Source: Bacillota bacterium (GTDB taxonomy: Bacteria > Bacillota > Clostridia > Acetivibrionales > DSM-1351). Taken from it: a DNA stretch of 29,890 nt. The notes beneath the pieces are model-generated. The model ran no database searches. It saw only the letters and a list, made by a program, of their open reading frames with translations, and was not told the DNA's origin. The stretch's first letter is position 1, and every line of letters starts with the position of its first letter. The translations under genes were made by a program, and so were the position numbers. Positions 16,739 through 25,529 of this stretch are shown here, piece after piece. Location of the stretch: assembly GCA_023412275.1 (NCBI GenBank), contig JAEYNY010000056.1, forward strand, positions 1 through 29,890. The letters are read 5' to 3'.

Positions 16739-19700
16739 ATGAACAAGTATCAAAGATTTCATACTAAAAACGATTGGGAAAATATTAATATTACAGCCAT
16801 CAATAGAGAGCCCTCTCATGTCTACTGGGGTGCTTATGAAAATGCCGCTCAAGCAGAGAGCTGTGACAGGACAGTCTCAAAGTGGACAGGGTCACTGGAT
16901 GGAGTATGGAAGTTCGCATATTATGAAAAGCCTTCAGAGGTAGACACCTTCTGGGAAAACGGATTTGATCACAGTGACTGGAAAGATATAAAAGTGCCCG
17001 GCAACTGGGAGCTTCAAGGTTTTGGTTATCCTATTTATACGAATATTCCTTACCCATGGGACTATTATAGCAAAGAAAAACACATGATATATCCAACTAA
17101 TGATTTTAAAGAAAGAGGATTACCAAATCCTCCTTATATTCCTGAAGAAAATCCAACAGGCTGCTATTTTAGAACTTTCACTATCTCTCCTGAGTGGATG
17201 AACAGAGAGATTTTTATTCATTTTAAAGGTGTAGAAACTGCATATTACCTTTGGATTAATGGAGTTGAGGTAGGATATTCTCAAGATAGCAAACTGCCTG
17301 CTGAATTTAATATTACGCCATATATAAAAGAAGGCGAAAATACAGTTTCAGTCCAGGTCATGAAATTTGCCGGGAGCACATATATGGAAGACCAGGACTA
17401 CTGGCATATTTCAGGTATATTCCGTTCAGTATTACTTTTTGCTAAGCCAAAAGCAAGAATCGTAGACTGGAAAATTGATGCCATCCCCGACCTTTATTAC
17501 TCCTTCGGTACAGTTAAAGCTGATATTGAAATAAACAGATTTAATGGATATGGAGAGTATAAGGTTCAGTTAGATATTATGGATATGAAAGGAACTATAT
17601 TGGCAACCGGAACATCCAACTTCAATACTAAAGCCGAATACCGTCTTTATGAAGCTCCGACAACCAATACAGCACGAATCATTCTAAAGGTAGAACAAAT
17701 AGAAAAATGGAATCCTGAAACACCTATACTGTATAAAGCAGTTATGTCCCTTATATCTCCTACAGGCGAAAAGGTAGATTATGAAAGCTGCCGAATCGGA
17801 TTTAAGAAGGTTGAAATTGTCAATGGTATTATTCTTCTGAATGGTAAAAGGCTAATAGTAAGAGGTGTCAACCGTCATGAGCATGAAGCATTCGAGGGTC
17901 GTACAGTTTCAGTTGAGCATATGATTGAAGAAATCAAACAGATGAAAAGGTTGAATATTAATTCAGTCAGAACCTGTCACTACCCTGATGATCCTATTTG
18001 GTATGATCTATGCGATGAATGGGGTCTGTTATTAATATGTGAGACCAACCTGGAAACTCACGATGTCTTGGGAGAATTGACCCAAAATCCATCATGGGCA
18101 ACAAACTTCCTTGAAAGAGCAATTCGTATGGTATTAACCCACAAGAACCATGCATCTATCTATTCATGGTCCCTTGGTAATGAATCCGGAGTTGGTGCAA
18201 ACCATGCTGCAATGGCAGGTTGGATAAGAGAGTATGATCCCACATGTCTATGCCAGTATGAAGCCGGAGAACCTGGAAAGAGTATTTCCGACATACGTGG
18301 TACTATGTATGCACCCCAGGGTAATATATTAGATAAGTTAACCGATGTGTCGGATTCAAGACCTATTGTATTGGTAGAATATCTTTACCAAATACGTAAT
18401 TCAGGTGGTGGAATGCACAAATTCCTTGATCTGGTAGAAAAATATCAAAGATTTCAAGGTGGGTATATCTGGGATTGGCAGGATAAATGTCTAATTGCAA
18501 AAACCACTGATGGTCAGGAGTTTTTGGGATATGGCGGAGACTTCAATGAAAGTGTTGTAGAGTGGAAGCCTGGAACTCCTACCTTTATGACAAATAACGG
18601 AATTGTGTTGCCTGATTTAACACCAAAACCTGCAGGAATTGAAGCTAAGCAAGTGTACTGTCCTATTATTTTTACCGAGATAATTCAAAATGACCCATGG
18701 AATCAAAAACCACTTAAGGAAGGGTCGTTCAAGGTTAAAAACCGTAATCTTGTGTTGGATACAAAAAATTATTCTGTAGTGTATGCTGTCCGTGAAAACG
18801 GTTATGTAATAAAGGAAGGAAACTTTGACCTACCTTATCTAAAAGCCGGTGAGGAAGCAAACATTGAATTTACTGTACCTGTTGATAAAAAACCAAATTC
18901 TGAATATCATGTGGAATTCAGTGTAAGATATGCACAGAATACAACTTATGCAGAAGCAGGTTATGAACTCGCTTGCTATCAGTTTGCACTGGAAAGCGGA
19001 GCATACAGCTATGATTCAAGTATTGCCGAAGATTTGATTACATTAACAACAACTGAAGCAGATATAACAATTGAGCATCAAGTCTCCCATATTCAGGTAT
19101 CAAGTAGTAAATTTGAAATATTATTTGATAAAAATACCGGAGCAATAACCTCCTTCCATAAAAATGGAGTCAACTATCTTGAGAGTGGCCCAATAGAGTG
19201 CTTTTCAAGACCGTATACCGGCATTGATGCAACAGAAGATTGGGGTAGATTCCCTGTTTGGTCTGTATTTGAAAATAAAAATAAAAATGCTGAATTGAAA
19301 TATATTTCCGCAGAATGTATCGGAAACAAGGGAGTTCTAGTTTCTACAATACGCGAAGTCACTTTCACAGGAAATCCCTATGGAATACTAGTCTCCTCGC
19401 AATATATAATCAGTAGCGCCGGTGATATAAACGTTCGGATTACTTTTAATGTAGACCCTTCACTTAGGGATATGACCAGAATAGGTGCAGAACTGGTAAT
19501 TTCTGAAGGCTTTGAGGAATTGGAATACTACGGATTAGGCCCTGTAGAAAATTATATGGACAGAAAGAATTCAGCACGAATGGGAGTATTTAAAAGCAGT
19601 GTAGAAGCTGAGCATTTTCCTTTTATTCCACCTTCTGAAAACGGTGGACATGAGAAAACACGTTGGATAACTCTAGCAAACAAAGAAGGGAAAACAATTA

Positions 19701-19930
19701 AAATTAAAGCACCAATCCCATTCCATTTTGATGCTCACCATAATACAATTGAAGATTATAAGAGCGCAAAGCATGAGCATGAACTTTTAAGGAGAAAGGA
19801 AAGCTATATTCATATAGATGCTGCTCATAGCGGTATTGGAAGCGATATGGGTTTTAGCGTCGTGCAGGTTGAGGAGAATAGGGTAATAGCTCAGAATTAT
19901 GTTCTTGAGTTTACAATTTCTGTTGATTAG
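16739..19930 (+). CDS. LacZ-type GH2 beta-galactosidase-like enzyme with altered active site
   Basis: This cytoplasmic protein of 1063 residues (counted from the ATG at 16739) has full LacZ architecture: sugar-binding domain, Ig-like domain, TIM barrel, and a C-terminal Bgal_small_N-like domain. Acid/base Glu482 is in WSLGNESG. Nucleophile Glu547 is in IVLVEYLYQ. Metal ligands Glu439/His441 are in NLETHD. The counterparts of LacZ Asp201 (MEDQDYW), His357 (VNRHEHEA), His391 (TCHYP), Trp568 (GYIWDWQDK) and Phe601/Asn604 (FMTNNG) are all present. However, E. coli His540 (EYAH) is replaced by Tyr550 (EYLY), and the Trp999 region reads GIGSDMGF, with Phe aligned to Trp. The aligned E. coli residues are from memory of the family. 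The substrate may therefore differ from lactose. The divergent AraC gene probably controls it. Confidence 0.93.
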   Translation: MNKYQRFHTKNDWENINITAINREPSHVYWGAYENAAQAESCDRTVSKWTGSLDGVWKFAYYEKPSEVDTFWENGFDHSDWKDIKVPGNWELQGFGYPIYTNIPYPWDYYSKEKHMIYPTNDFKERGLPNPPYIPEENPTGCYFRTFTISPEWMNREIFIHFKGVETAYYLWINGVEVGYSQDSKLPAEFNITPYIKEGENTVSVQVMKFAGSTYMEDQDYWHISGIFRSVLLFAKPKARIVDWKIDAIPDLYYSFGTVKADIEINRFNGYGEYKVQLDIMDMKGTILATGTSNFNTKAEYRLYEAPTTNTARIILKVEQIEKWNPETPILYKAVMSLISPTGEKVDYESCRIGFKKVEIVNGIILLNGKRLIVRGVNRHEHEAFEGRTVSVEHMIEEIKQMKRLNINSVRTCHYPDDPIWYDLCDEWGLLLICETNLETHDVLGELTQNPSWATNFLERAIRMVLTHKNHASIYSWSLGNESGVGANHAAMAGWIREYDPTCLCQYEAGEPGKSISDIRGTMYAPQGNILDKLTDVSDSRPIVLVEYLYQIRNSGGGMHKFLDLVEKYQRFQGGYIWDWQDKCLIAKTTDGQEFLGYGGDFNESVVEWKPGTPTFMTNNGIVLPDLTPKPAGIEAKQVYCPIIFTEIIQNDPWNQKPLKEGSFKVKNRNLVLDTKNYSVVYAVRENGYVIKEGNFDLPYLKAGEEANIEFTVPVDKKPNSEYHVEFSVRYAQNTTYAEAGYELACYQFALESGAYSYDSSIAEDLITLTTTEADITIEHQVSHIQVSSSKFEILFDKNTGAITSFHKNGVNYLESGPIECFSRPYTGIDATEDWGRFPVWSVFENKNKNAELKYISAECIGNKGVLVSTIREVTFTGNPYGILVSSQYIISSAGDINVRITFNVDPSLRDMTRIGAELVISEGFEELEYYGLGPVENYMDRKNSARMGVFKSSVEAEHFPFIPPSENGGHEKTRWITLANKEGKTIKIKAPIPFHFDAHHNTIEDYKSAKHEHELLRRKESYIHIDAAHSGIGSDMGFSVVQVEENRVIAQNYVLEFTISVD

Positions 19931-19989
19931 TGCTGTTGAAATAAACATAGGTATGACAATGGTGGTAAAAATCAAGCCCCCAAAACATT

Positions 19990-20016
19990 GATATGCCCCT
20001 TGTCAAGTAAACAAGG
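19990..20016 (-). mobile_element. Possible end of an IS3-type element (remnant)
   Basis: Read on the minus strand this stretch is TTTACTTGACAAGGGGCA followed by TATCA. It resembles the right end of IS150-group IS3 elements common in Firmicutes, where CTTGACA and a G run precede the terminal CA. A short frame, KNKRIEKYKDKWCA then a stop, lies just upstream on that strand and could be a transposase tail. No second end or transposase domain is visible. It also forms a small hairpin, CCTTGT/ACAAGG, so it could simply be part of a 3' untranslated region. Confidence 0.3.
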
Positions 20017-20032
20017 CAAATATCTATAACTG

Positions 20033-20066
20033 AACGACCACACGTAGTTTTGTGTGGTCGTTTTCT
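20033..20066 (+). terminator. Terminator downstream of the LacZ-type gene
   Basis: AACGACCACAC (20033-20043) and GTGTGGTCGTT (20052-20062) form a perfect 11-base stem followed by a short T tract. It lies about 100 bases past the stop codon and would end the monocistronic message. The same hairpin would also work on the minus strand. Confidence 0.75.
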
Positions 20067-20400
20067 ATGCACACCATTTGTCTTTATATTTCTCAATTCG
20101 TTTATTTTTAGGAAGAGGAATGAAAGTCCCGAAAAGAAAAGGCGTAGAGCATTGATTAGAGAATTTTAAGAGAAAATCCCATCAATGACTCAAATGACAT
20201 TTTTCAGAAATAGAAGGGCTTTCCTCTTGAGCCAGTGAATTCGTTATAAGCAGTTCACCCTTGCTGTCGAGTGTAAAAATATTCTCCTTCTCGTAGCATC
20301 TAGATTTTTTTATGAGTTAAACTCAGGATAATAGTAATAAAGCATACACACGTAGCCCCCAAGTAATATTTTGCCATCCTTGATGATAATGGTTATGTGT

Positions 20401-20460
20401 CTAAAAAAAACATAAAAAACAAGGGCTGATTATTAATATTTCTTATAAACAACCCTTGTT
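20401..20460 (-). terminator. Terminator of the beta-helix gene
   Basis: On the minus strand AACAAGGG (from 20453-20460) pairs with CCCTTGTT (from 20418-20425) and is followed by TTTTTATG and a run of eight T. It lies about 70 bases after the stop codon of the beta-helix gene. Confidence 0.75.
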
Positions 20461-20527
20461 ATTATTCGGTTATATTCCTTATGTGTCAGCCATACGCATG
20501 TAAAAGATTTTGTTAGAAATATCAACC

Positions 20528-22744
20528 CTACTGTGATACAACCTTGATAACATCGAAGCGTCCACCTGAGCCCCAAGATCTCAGCCCTATCTTGCCTGAT
20601 GTATACTGAGTGTCGGTACCTCCGCCCAGCAGGTTCCAGGTTGAGCCCCAATCGGTGGATACATAGGCCTGTATGCTGCTACCCACCATACTCAGTCTCA
20701 TGTAATAGTAGGTGTTGGCTGAGTAGCTGTATGCTCCCGACGCGATTTCATTCCAGCTTCCGCCGTTGTTCTTCCATATACACCACTTCTTATTCCCACT
20801 TTCGTCTTTCTTCAACTCCAATTGATAATAGTGCGAAGTATCCTGAACCCTTCCTAACAGACATATACCGCCATAGGTATCGTCTACAAGATTGATGTAG
20901 CCCTGTACATAGTAGTTATTCCAACTGGAATCACCCGCCAAAGATACATTATCCCCGGTGTCCGTCTTTTGGTATTCCTTCGAGTTTCCAGTAGGTTGGC
21001 TAATCTGCCATGTACCTCCGTTCGGCTCCCAGCCTGAAGCATTCTGACCTATGGTGTCACTTTCAAAATCATCATAATACAACACTGTTCCGATGGATAC
21101 ACCTGTGTAAGAGGATTCGCAGGCCCCGATATCATAAGCGCCACCCTGCGGTGCGGCATTCCCTAGAAAATCTCTAGAGCCGCCGCCGACATCCGCACCT
21201 GCATTAATAGCGGGGGAACCACTCTGCAATGTAAACTGTGTGGTGGGCTTTCCATTTGAATGATAGGCCGGACTGCCTAGGAGCGGGTTGGCAAATTTTC
21301 CGTGTGCATCCTGTCCGCTTCCGCTTTGGTAGCTGCTGAACGAGGTATAGTCTGTATTGTTGTAATAAAAATTAGGAGATCCCGCGCCTGTATACCAATA
21401 AAGGTTATTATCAAAGCTTACATTAGAGTTGTCCGTTCTAACAAGATTAGAAACTGTTGAATAGATAATATTATTTTTAAACATCTTCGTATTTGCCCCT
21501 GAAAAGCTTGTACCGCAAAATCTAACTGCCGGGTCATTCTGTGCAGGATTCCAGTAGGAGGTATTGTTGTATATCTGCACGCCGTTGACAGACCCGCCGC
21601 TCCATGTCAAAGTGTAGAAATCTCCCTGCCCAGACCCTTCGCGGCCGGCTAGTCTGCCGTTATTTGCAAAAATGTTGTATCTTATAACCGCATTATCAGT
21701 AACACCATTATAAGTACTGTTGCTGGTGTTGTCTAAGGCGCCGAAAACCGCTATGCCGTATCCGTCACAGTCATGGGCATAGTTGTATTCTACCCAGTTG
21801 TTCGTATTGTAGTAGTCAATGTCGAAAGCGCCGCCGTCAACGCCGGGAGAATGGGTATTGTATACTTCATTATACCTCATAGTCGCATTGTTAGTCCTCC
21901 AAGTCCATATTCCGTTCGGAGTTCCAATAACGCCTGTAGGTGCGTTGCCGATATCGTGCACGACATTGTTCTGAAGGATTACCCAGTTCTTGGCTGCAAA
22001 AGCGACAATTCCTTCTCCGTAGGTGTCATAGACCGTACAGTTTTGAATGGTAACATTAGTGCTTGCCCCTGTATCGTTGCTGCTGACATTTGAATATACC
22101 GTAATCCCTGCCCAGCGCTGTGTGGTATGAGCTGTACACCCATCAACCACAATATCGTTGAAATGTGAGCCTGTAGAGCCGTTTTCAGCCCAAAACACAA
22201 TTAACCCCTGTTTCTTCCCTAAATCATTACCTGGATTTGTGGTATCCGTCCCGCCTACATTATGAACGATACAATCGGTAATCCTGAAGTAATTGAGCAT
22301 CGCTCCGGAGCTGTTTTCCACTGAGATTCCCCTGGGATCTCCGCCCGTGGTTTCAATACTCTGAATCACCCAGTACTGCTGATTTTGCAGCTTGATGGCG
22401 GCTTCATTCGTACCCGCGCTGATGATTGGTCTGCTGCCTGTTCCATATACGCCCAGGGTAATGGGTGATCCGCTGCTCCCCGAACCCTTCGGCCAGCACA
22501 TTCCGGTGAAGGTCTGACCCCTGTTCAGCAAAATTTTATCTCCTGATACAAATGTTTTACTGCTGACCTTACTCAATGTTTTCCATGCTGATGCTGTACT
22601 TGTTCCGCTGTTGTTGTCATTTCCATTGACCGAATCTACATAGTAAGTTGTCCCTGCTGCATAAACAGCTGTAAAGGGTACTGTACAAAAGATGCTGATC
22701 AAAAATACAACCATCAGTAACACAATTTTACACTTTTTCAACAT
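20528..22744 (-). CDS. Secreted right-handed beta-helix protein with C-terminal carbohydrate-binding-like domain
   Basis: This secreted protein of about 738 residues probably binds or cleaves a polysaccharide. The ATG at 22744 is chosen because GGAGGCG lies just upstream; the longer frame begins only with TTG. A signal peptide (about 1-30, cleavage near VYAAG) is followed by YYVDSVNGNDNNSG, the usual opening of DUF1565/choice-of-anchor-Q-like beta-helix proteins. Asn-rich coils run to about residue 520 and end in AYDIGACE. The C-terminal 190 residues, from YYDDFESDTIG, resemble a concanavalin-like/LamG-type beta-sandwich. There is no dockerin, SLH domain or membrane anchor. Many pectate lyase-like enzymes use this fold, but I cannot place it in a PL or GH family. 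The gene is visibly more GC-rich than the genes to its left. Confidence 0.85.
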   Translation of the reverse strand: MLKKCKIVLLMVVFLISIFCTVPFTAVYAAGTTYYVDSVNGNDNNSGTSTASAWKTLSKVSSKTFVSGDKILLNRGQTFTGMCWPKGSGSSGSPITLGVYGTGSRPIISAGTNEAAIKLQNQQYWVIQSIETTGGDPRGISVENSSGAMLNYFRITDCIVHNVGGTDTTNPGNDLGKKQGLIVFWAENGSTGSHFNDIVVDGCTAHTTQRWAGITVYSNVSSNDTGASTNVTIQNCTVYDTYGEGIVAFAAKNWVILQNNVVHDIGNAPTGVIGTPNGIWTWRTNNATMRYNEVYNTHSPGVDGGAFDIDYYNTNNWVEYNYAHDCDGYGIAVFGALDNTSNSTYNGVTDNAVIRYNIFANNGRLAGREGSGQGDFYTLTWSGGSVNGVQIYNNTSYWNPAQNDPAVRFCGTSFSGANTKMFKNNIIYSTVSNLVRTDNSNVSFDNNLYWYTGAGSPNFYYNNTDYTSFSSYQSGSGQDAHGKFANPLLGSPAYHSNGKPTTQFTLQSGSPAINAGADVGGGSRDFLGNAAPQGGAYDIGACESSYTGVSIGTVLYYDDFESDTIGQNASGWEPNGGTWQISQPTGNSKEYQKTDTGDNVSLAGDSSWNNYYVQGYINLVDDTYGGICLLGRVQDTSHYYQLELKKDESGNKKWCIWKNNGGSWNEIASGAYSYSANTYYYMRLSMVGSSIQAYVSTDWGSTWNLLGGGTDTQYTSGKIGLRSWGSGGRFDVIKVVSQ

Positions 22745-22892
22745 TGTATCGCCTCCATAAAGCAAAATATTTTCTATATACTTTTATATTAAAACGTATA
22801 TACATATAAATAAATGGAAAATGTATTAACTTTCTAAACACATCAAAAAATTTAGTACATTTTCAATTCTCAATAATATTATAATTTACAGT

Positions 22893-23933
22893 TTATTTCA
22901 CATGGATTACAGCCTGACCTGATTGAATCTCTTTTTTCATATCCGAATCTGTGATAACTGCATAGATTCTATAGTACCCCTGTTTATCTATTTTACCTGG
23001 AACTATCGCCATTTTTACCACTGAATCCGGCTTCATCATATTTGAGGTCAATTCCCGGGCTTCACTCTCCGGCACCGCTTCCATTTCTCCGCTGAGTACA
23101 TCCACTTTTTCATGCGTCTCTAGGTTTTCCGCCGTGACCTGTGCCCGCAGCTTTCCACTTAACCCGACAGCGAGCAGCCTAGCCCCAGTCTGAGCTTTAC
23201 TATCCCAATCCTTACCGCCATCCACCAGCCATAAATCTAGAGATAACTGCCTTGCGGCATCTATGCCCTTGAATACAGACTGTGCAGGTGTTACCTGATA
23301 TTTGCCCGTCTTTTCTTTGCCGTCTAACGATTGTTCTATTGAAGAGGCTAACTGATATGAAAGAGCCTTACCATCGAACCTTTGAGTAATGACGCCTGTT
23401 CTGTCAATTAGAAAAGTAGTAGGCAGGTATGAAACGCCGTACTCCTGTGCCATGCCTTTTGTCTTATTATCCATTAATAGCGGAATCTGATCCAATTTCC
23501 AGTCATATGAAAAATTAATCAATTGGTTGGTGTCGGTTCCTTTACCACCAGACAAATAGCTTGAATCAACGACAATAAACCTCATCCCTTTAGCCCCATA
23601 CTGCGTTTCCATGCTTTTAATGAAATTTAACTGGGCACGAGAATCCTGTGTTTCCTTATTCTCCAGATTATTGGATACTTTGATAAATGAAAGTATGAAA
23701 TCCTTACCTTTCAGACTATCCAGACTGACCGTACCCCCACGGACCGCCTTTAAATTAAATGAGGCCGCCTTTGATCCCACCTTAAGTGCCACGGGTCTGT
23801 CATAAGTATTGCTGCTGAATTTCACAAGCAGTGTTAGACCAATCGCCAGAATGGCAATTGCTATGAATGCCAAAATTATTTTTCTAGATCTGCCAGTGTT
23901 TTGTTCTGTTTTTCGGTTGGAATTGTTATGCAT
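22893..23933 (-). CDS. Membrane-anchored redoxin-fold (TlpA/AhpC-like) protein without cysteines
   Basis: This protein of 346 residues has a start at 23933, chosen because AAGGA lies upstream of ATGCATAAC; the frame is open to an ATG at 23960. A basic N-terminus is followed by one membrane segment (about 19-38), so the rest should be extracytoplasmic. Residues about 50-210 look like a redoxin domain: VGSKAASFNLKAVRGGTVSL, FIVVDSSYL, and the cis-proline strand GVSYLPTTFLID. Where TlpA/thioredoxins carry CxxC, this one reads SFIKVSNNLENK, and the whole protein has no cysteine, so it cannot do thiol chemistry. The last 130 residues are beta-rich and unrecognised. It lies 149 bases upstream of the beta-helix gene in the same direction, so a shared role at the cell surface is plausible. 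Confidence 0.8.
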   Translation of the reverse strand: MHNNSNRKTEQNTGRSRKIILAFIAIAILAIGLTLLVKFSSNTYDRPVALKVGSKAASFNLKAVRGGTVSLDSLKGKDFILSFIKVSNNLENKETQDSRAQLNFIKSMETQYGAKGMRFIVVDSSYLSGGKGTDTNQLINFSYDWKLDQIPLLMDNKTKGMAQEYGVSYLPTTFLIDRTGVITQRFDGKALSYQLASSIEQSLDGKEKTGKYQVTPAQSVFKGIDAARQLSLDLWLVDGGKDWDSKAQTGARLLAVGLSGKLRAQVTAENLETHEKVDVLSGEMEAVPESEARELTSNMMKPDSVVKMAIVPGKIDKQGYYRIYAVITDSDMKKEIQSGQAVIHVK

Positions 23934-24064
23934 CGTGGTAACCATCCTTATAAATATCATGATTTCAAAGTAAATTTTATGTTAAAAATAAATCGATATA
24001 GTATATATAAACTTTTCACCATTGCATTGAATATTTTGTACTTTCTTTGATTTAATAGCTATCT

Positions 24065-25285
24065 TCAACCATTTATAGCATATATGGTTTTCTCCAAAAT
24101 GATCTTCATCTGCCGTGAATTATTGAATTTCATTTTTTCTGCAAGTTTCTTTAATCTATACTTGACGGAGGAATCCGAAATAAACAGATCTTTCGAAATC
24201 TCCTTGATCTTTTTATCCCTGAACAGCATTTCTAACATTAGTACATCTCCAGCATTCAGATTTGCGAATGTTCTCTCAGTCTCTTCAATTCTGTTAATGT
24301 CCTTGTCGAAAAAAACGGCCTTATTGTCTGACTCCTGGGATTTAGCTGCAACGGCGAACTTCATCTGGAACGGGTCAGCGATGTAATGTTCAACACCATA
24401 TAAGACATCCTGGGGCCTGTCCCTGATGATACGTGCATTCATGCCCCCAGTGCCGCAGGATTCTCTGATGATAAGTTCATGCGTCAAAAAGAACTTGAAC
24501 GACGAAATATCCAGGTCTTCCCACAGCATTCTGCATACTTTTCCCGCAATATGCCCGAGTTTTTCAAAATCAAGCCTAACTGATGTTAATTTTGGATTAG
24601 TAAACCGTCCGATAATCAAATCATCAAACCCCGTAATGGCAAGGTCATCAGGAACACTCACTTTTCTTTTAAATACTTCGCTCATCAATAATACTGCAAT
24701 GGAATCGGTTGAGCACACTATGGCATCATATGGATTTTTGGCATTCAAGACGCCTTCAATTGCCCCGTGGATTCCGCTCATCCCATATTTGTATATATTT
24801 TTCATATCAAAAATCATATCGTTTTCATTCAACGCCATTTTATACCCTATTGACTTTGCAATATCAACGGATGTATTGGTATTTAAGCCCAGAAATGCAA
24901 TCCTTCGCCTCCCGCTTCTGATTAAACTGGTCGTCAATTCTTTCATAGCTTCAGTGAAATCGACTGAAACCATATTAAAATGTACGATGCTTTTGGGAAT
25001 TGGGTTGCATTGAAGCATGGCATAAGGGATTCCTGCACTATTTGCTTTGGTTATAAAGCTAATTTCCTGTTCTACTGTCAATCCCCATACGATGGTAATG
25101 TGCTTCTTCTTGTTGCAACGCCGGATATATTCATCCGGAGATATCTGATCAGCAATGACAAACCGCAGTTCACTCCTATATTTGTCACACTCAGACCGCA
25201 GCGCTTCAAAAAACCTTTCAAACCCATGAAACTGTTTCATAGAGAGTGTTGTATACAGTTGAATGGCCATCGTTTCCTTTCGCAC
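24065..25285 (-). CDS. LacI-like sensor domain with C-terminal LuxR-like helix-turn-helix
   Basis: This is a 406-residue cytoplasmic regulator. The GTG start (25285) follows GGAGG with good spacing. Residues about 6-285 match the periplasmic-binding-protein-like sensor of LacI/GalR repressors: YDAIVCSTDSIAVLLMSEVF, VPDDLAITGFDD, NPKLTSVRLDFEKLG. The usual N-terminal LacI DNA-binding domain and hinge helix are absent: the sensor fold starts almost at residue 1. Instead, residues about 340-400 resemble a LuxR/GerE-type helix-turn-helix (LFRDKKIKEISKDLFISDSS, then VKYRLKKLAEKMKF). DNA binding is thus moved to the other end. It is the first of three minus-strand genes and probably controls the two after it. 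The fold assignments are by eye. Confidence 0.85.
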   Translation of the reverse strand: MRKETMAIQLYTTLSMKQFHGFERFFEALRSECDKYRSELRFVIADQISPDEYIRRCNKKKHITIVWGLTVEQEISFITKANSAGIPYAMLQCNPIPKSIVHFNMVSVDFTEAMKELTTSLIRSGRRRIAFLGLNTNTSVDIAKSIGYKMALNENDMIFDMKNIYKYGMSGIHGAIEGVLNAKNPYDAIVCSTDSIAVLLMSEVFKRKVSVPDDLAITGFDDLIIGRFTNPKLTSVRLDFEKLGHIAGKVCRMLWEDLDISSFKFFLTHELIIRESCGTGGMNARIIRDRPQDVLYGVEHYIADPFQMKFAVAAKSQESDNKAVFFDKDINRIEETERTFANLNAGDVLMLEMLFRDKKIKEISKDLFISDSSVKYRLKKLAEKMKFNNSRQMKIILEKTIYAING

Positions 25286-25335
25286 TTACATATACCTCCG
25301 AAGATATAGTGTACAACTTCCTGTTAACTAAATAT

Positions 25336-25529
25336 CTAATTGCAATTAATGGTTACTACACCATAAGCCTCCATTTCTATACTCTCATCGGCCATCCTTC
25401 CGCCGAACACATCAGTATAGCTTCCTACCAGGGGAACTTCAACGGCATATCCGTTATGATTCAGAGAATGAAATACGCTTGACCATCCTTGCTTCTTATC
25501 CAGTCACTGGCTACATAATAAACCTTTCC
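25336..25529 (-). pseudogene. C-terminal remnant of a GH42 enzyme
   Basis: Two pieces in different frames remain. GKVYYVASDW at 25500-25529 matches the GEGKVFYVGCD strand of the intact GH42 in this window. NHNGYAVEVPLVGSY...IEMEAYGVVTI, ending at the TAG at 25336-25338, matches its C-terminal domain (NHNDYNVEIS...LELSGYGVSIL). About 35 residues between the two and everything upstream are missing, and there is a frameshift near 25470. It follows directly on the GH29 remnant. Confidence 0.7.

Larger units (their letters stand above)
19931..20400. other. Spacer with sequence debris after the LacZ-type gene
   Basis: No intact gene is present. On the minus strand two short open stretches look coding-like but are broken by stops: one at about 20310-20402 containing IKDGKILLGGYVCMLYYYPE, and one at about 20180-20305 containing CYEKENIFTLDSKGELLITN. 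Neither has a start or ribosome binding site, and I do not recognise either. They may be pieces of one decayed gene. A terminator hairpin and a possible IS3-type end lie at 19990-20062. Confidence 0.4.

Noticed and set aside
20528..22744. Cellulosomal (dockerin-bearing) enzyme
   Set aside because: The C-terminus is a beta-sandwich-like domain ending in RFDVIKVVSQ, and no duplicated dockerin calcium-binding motif is present.
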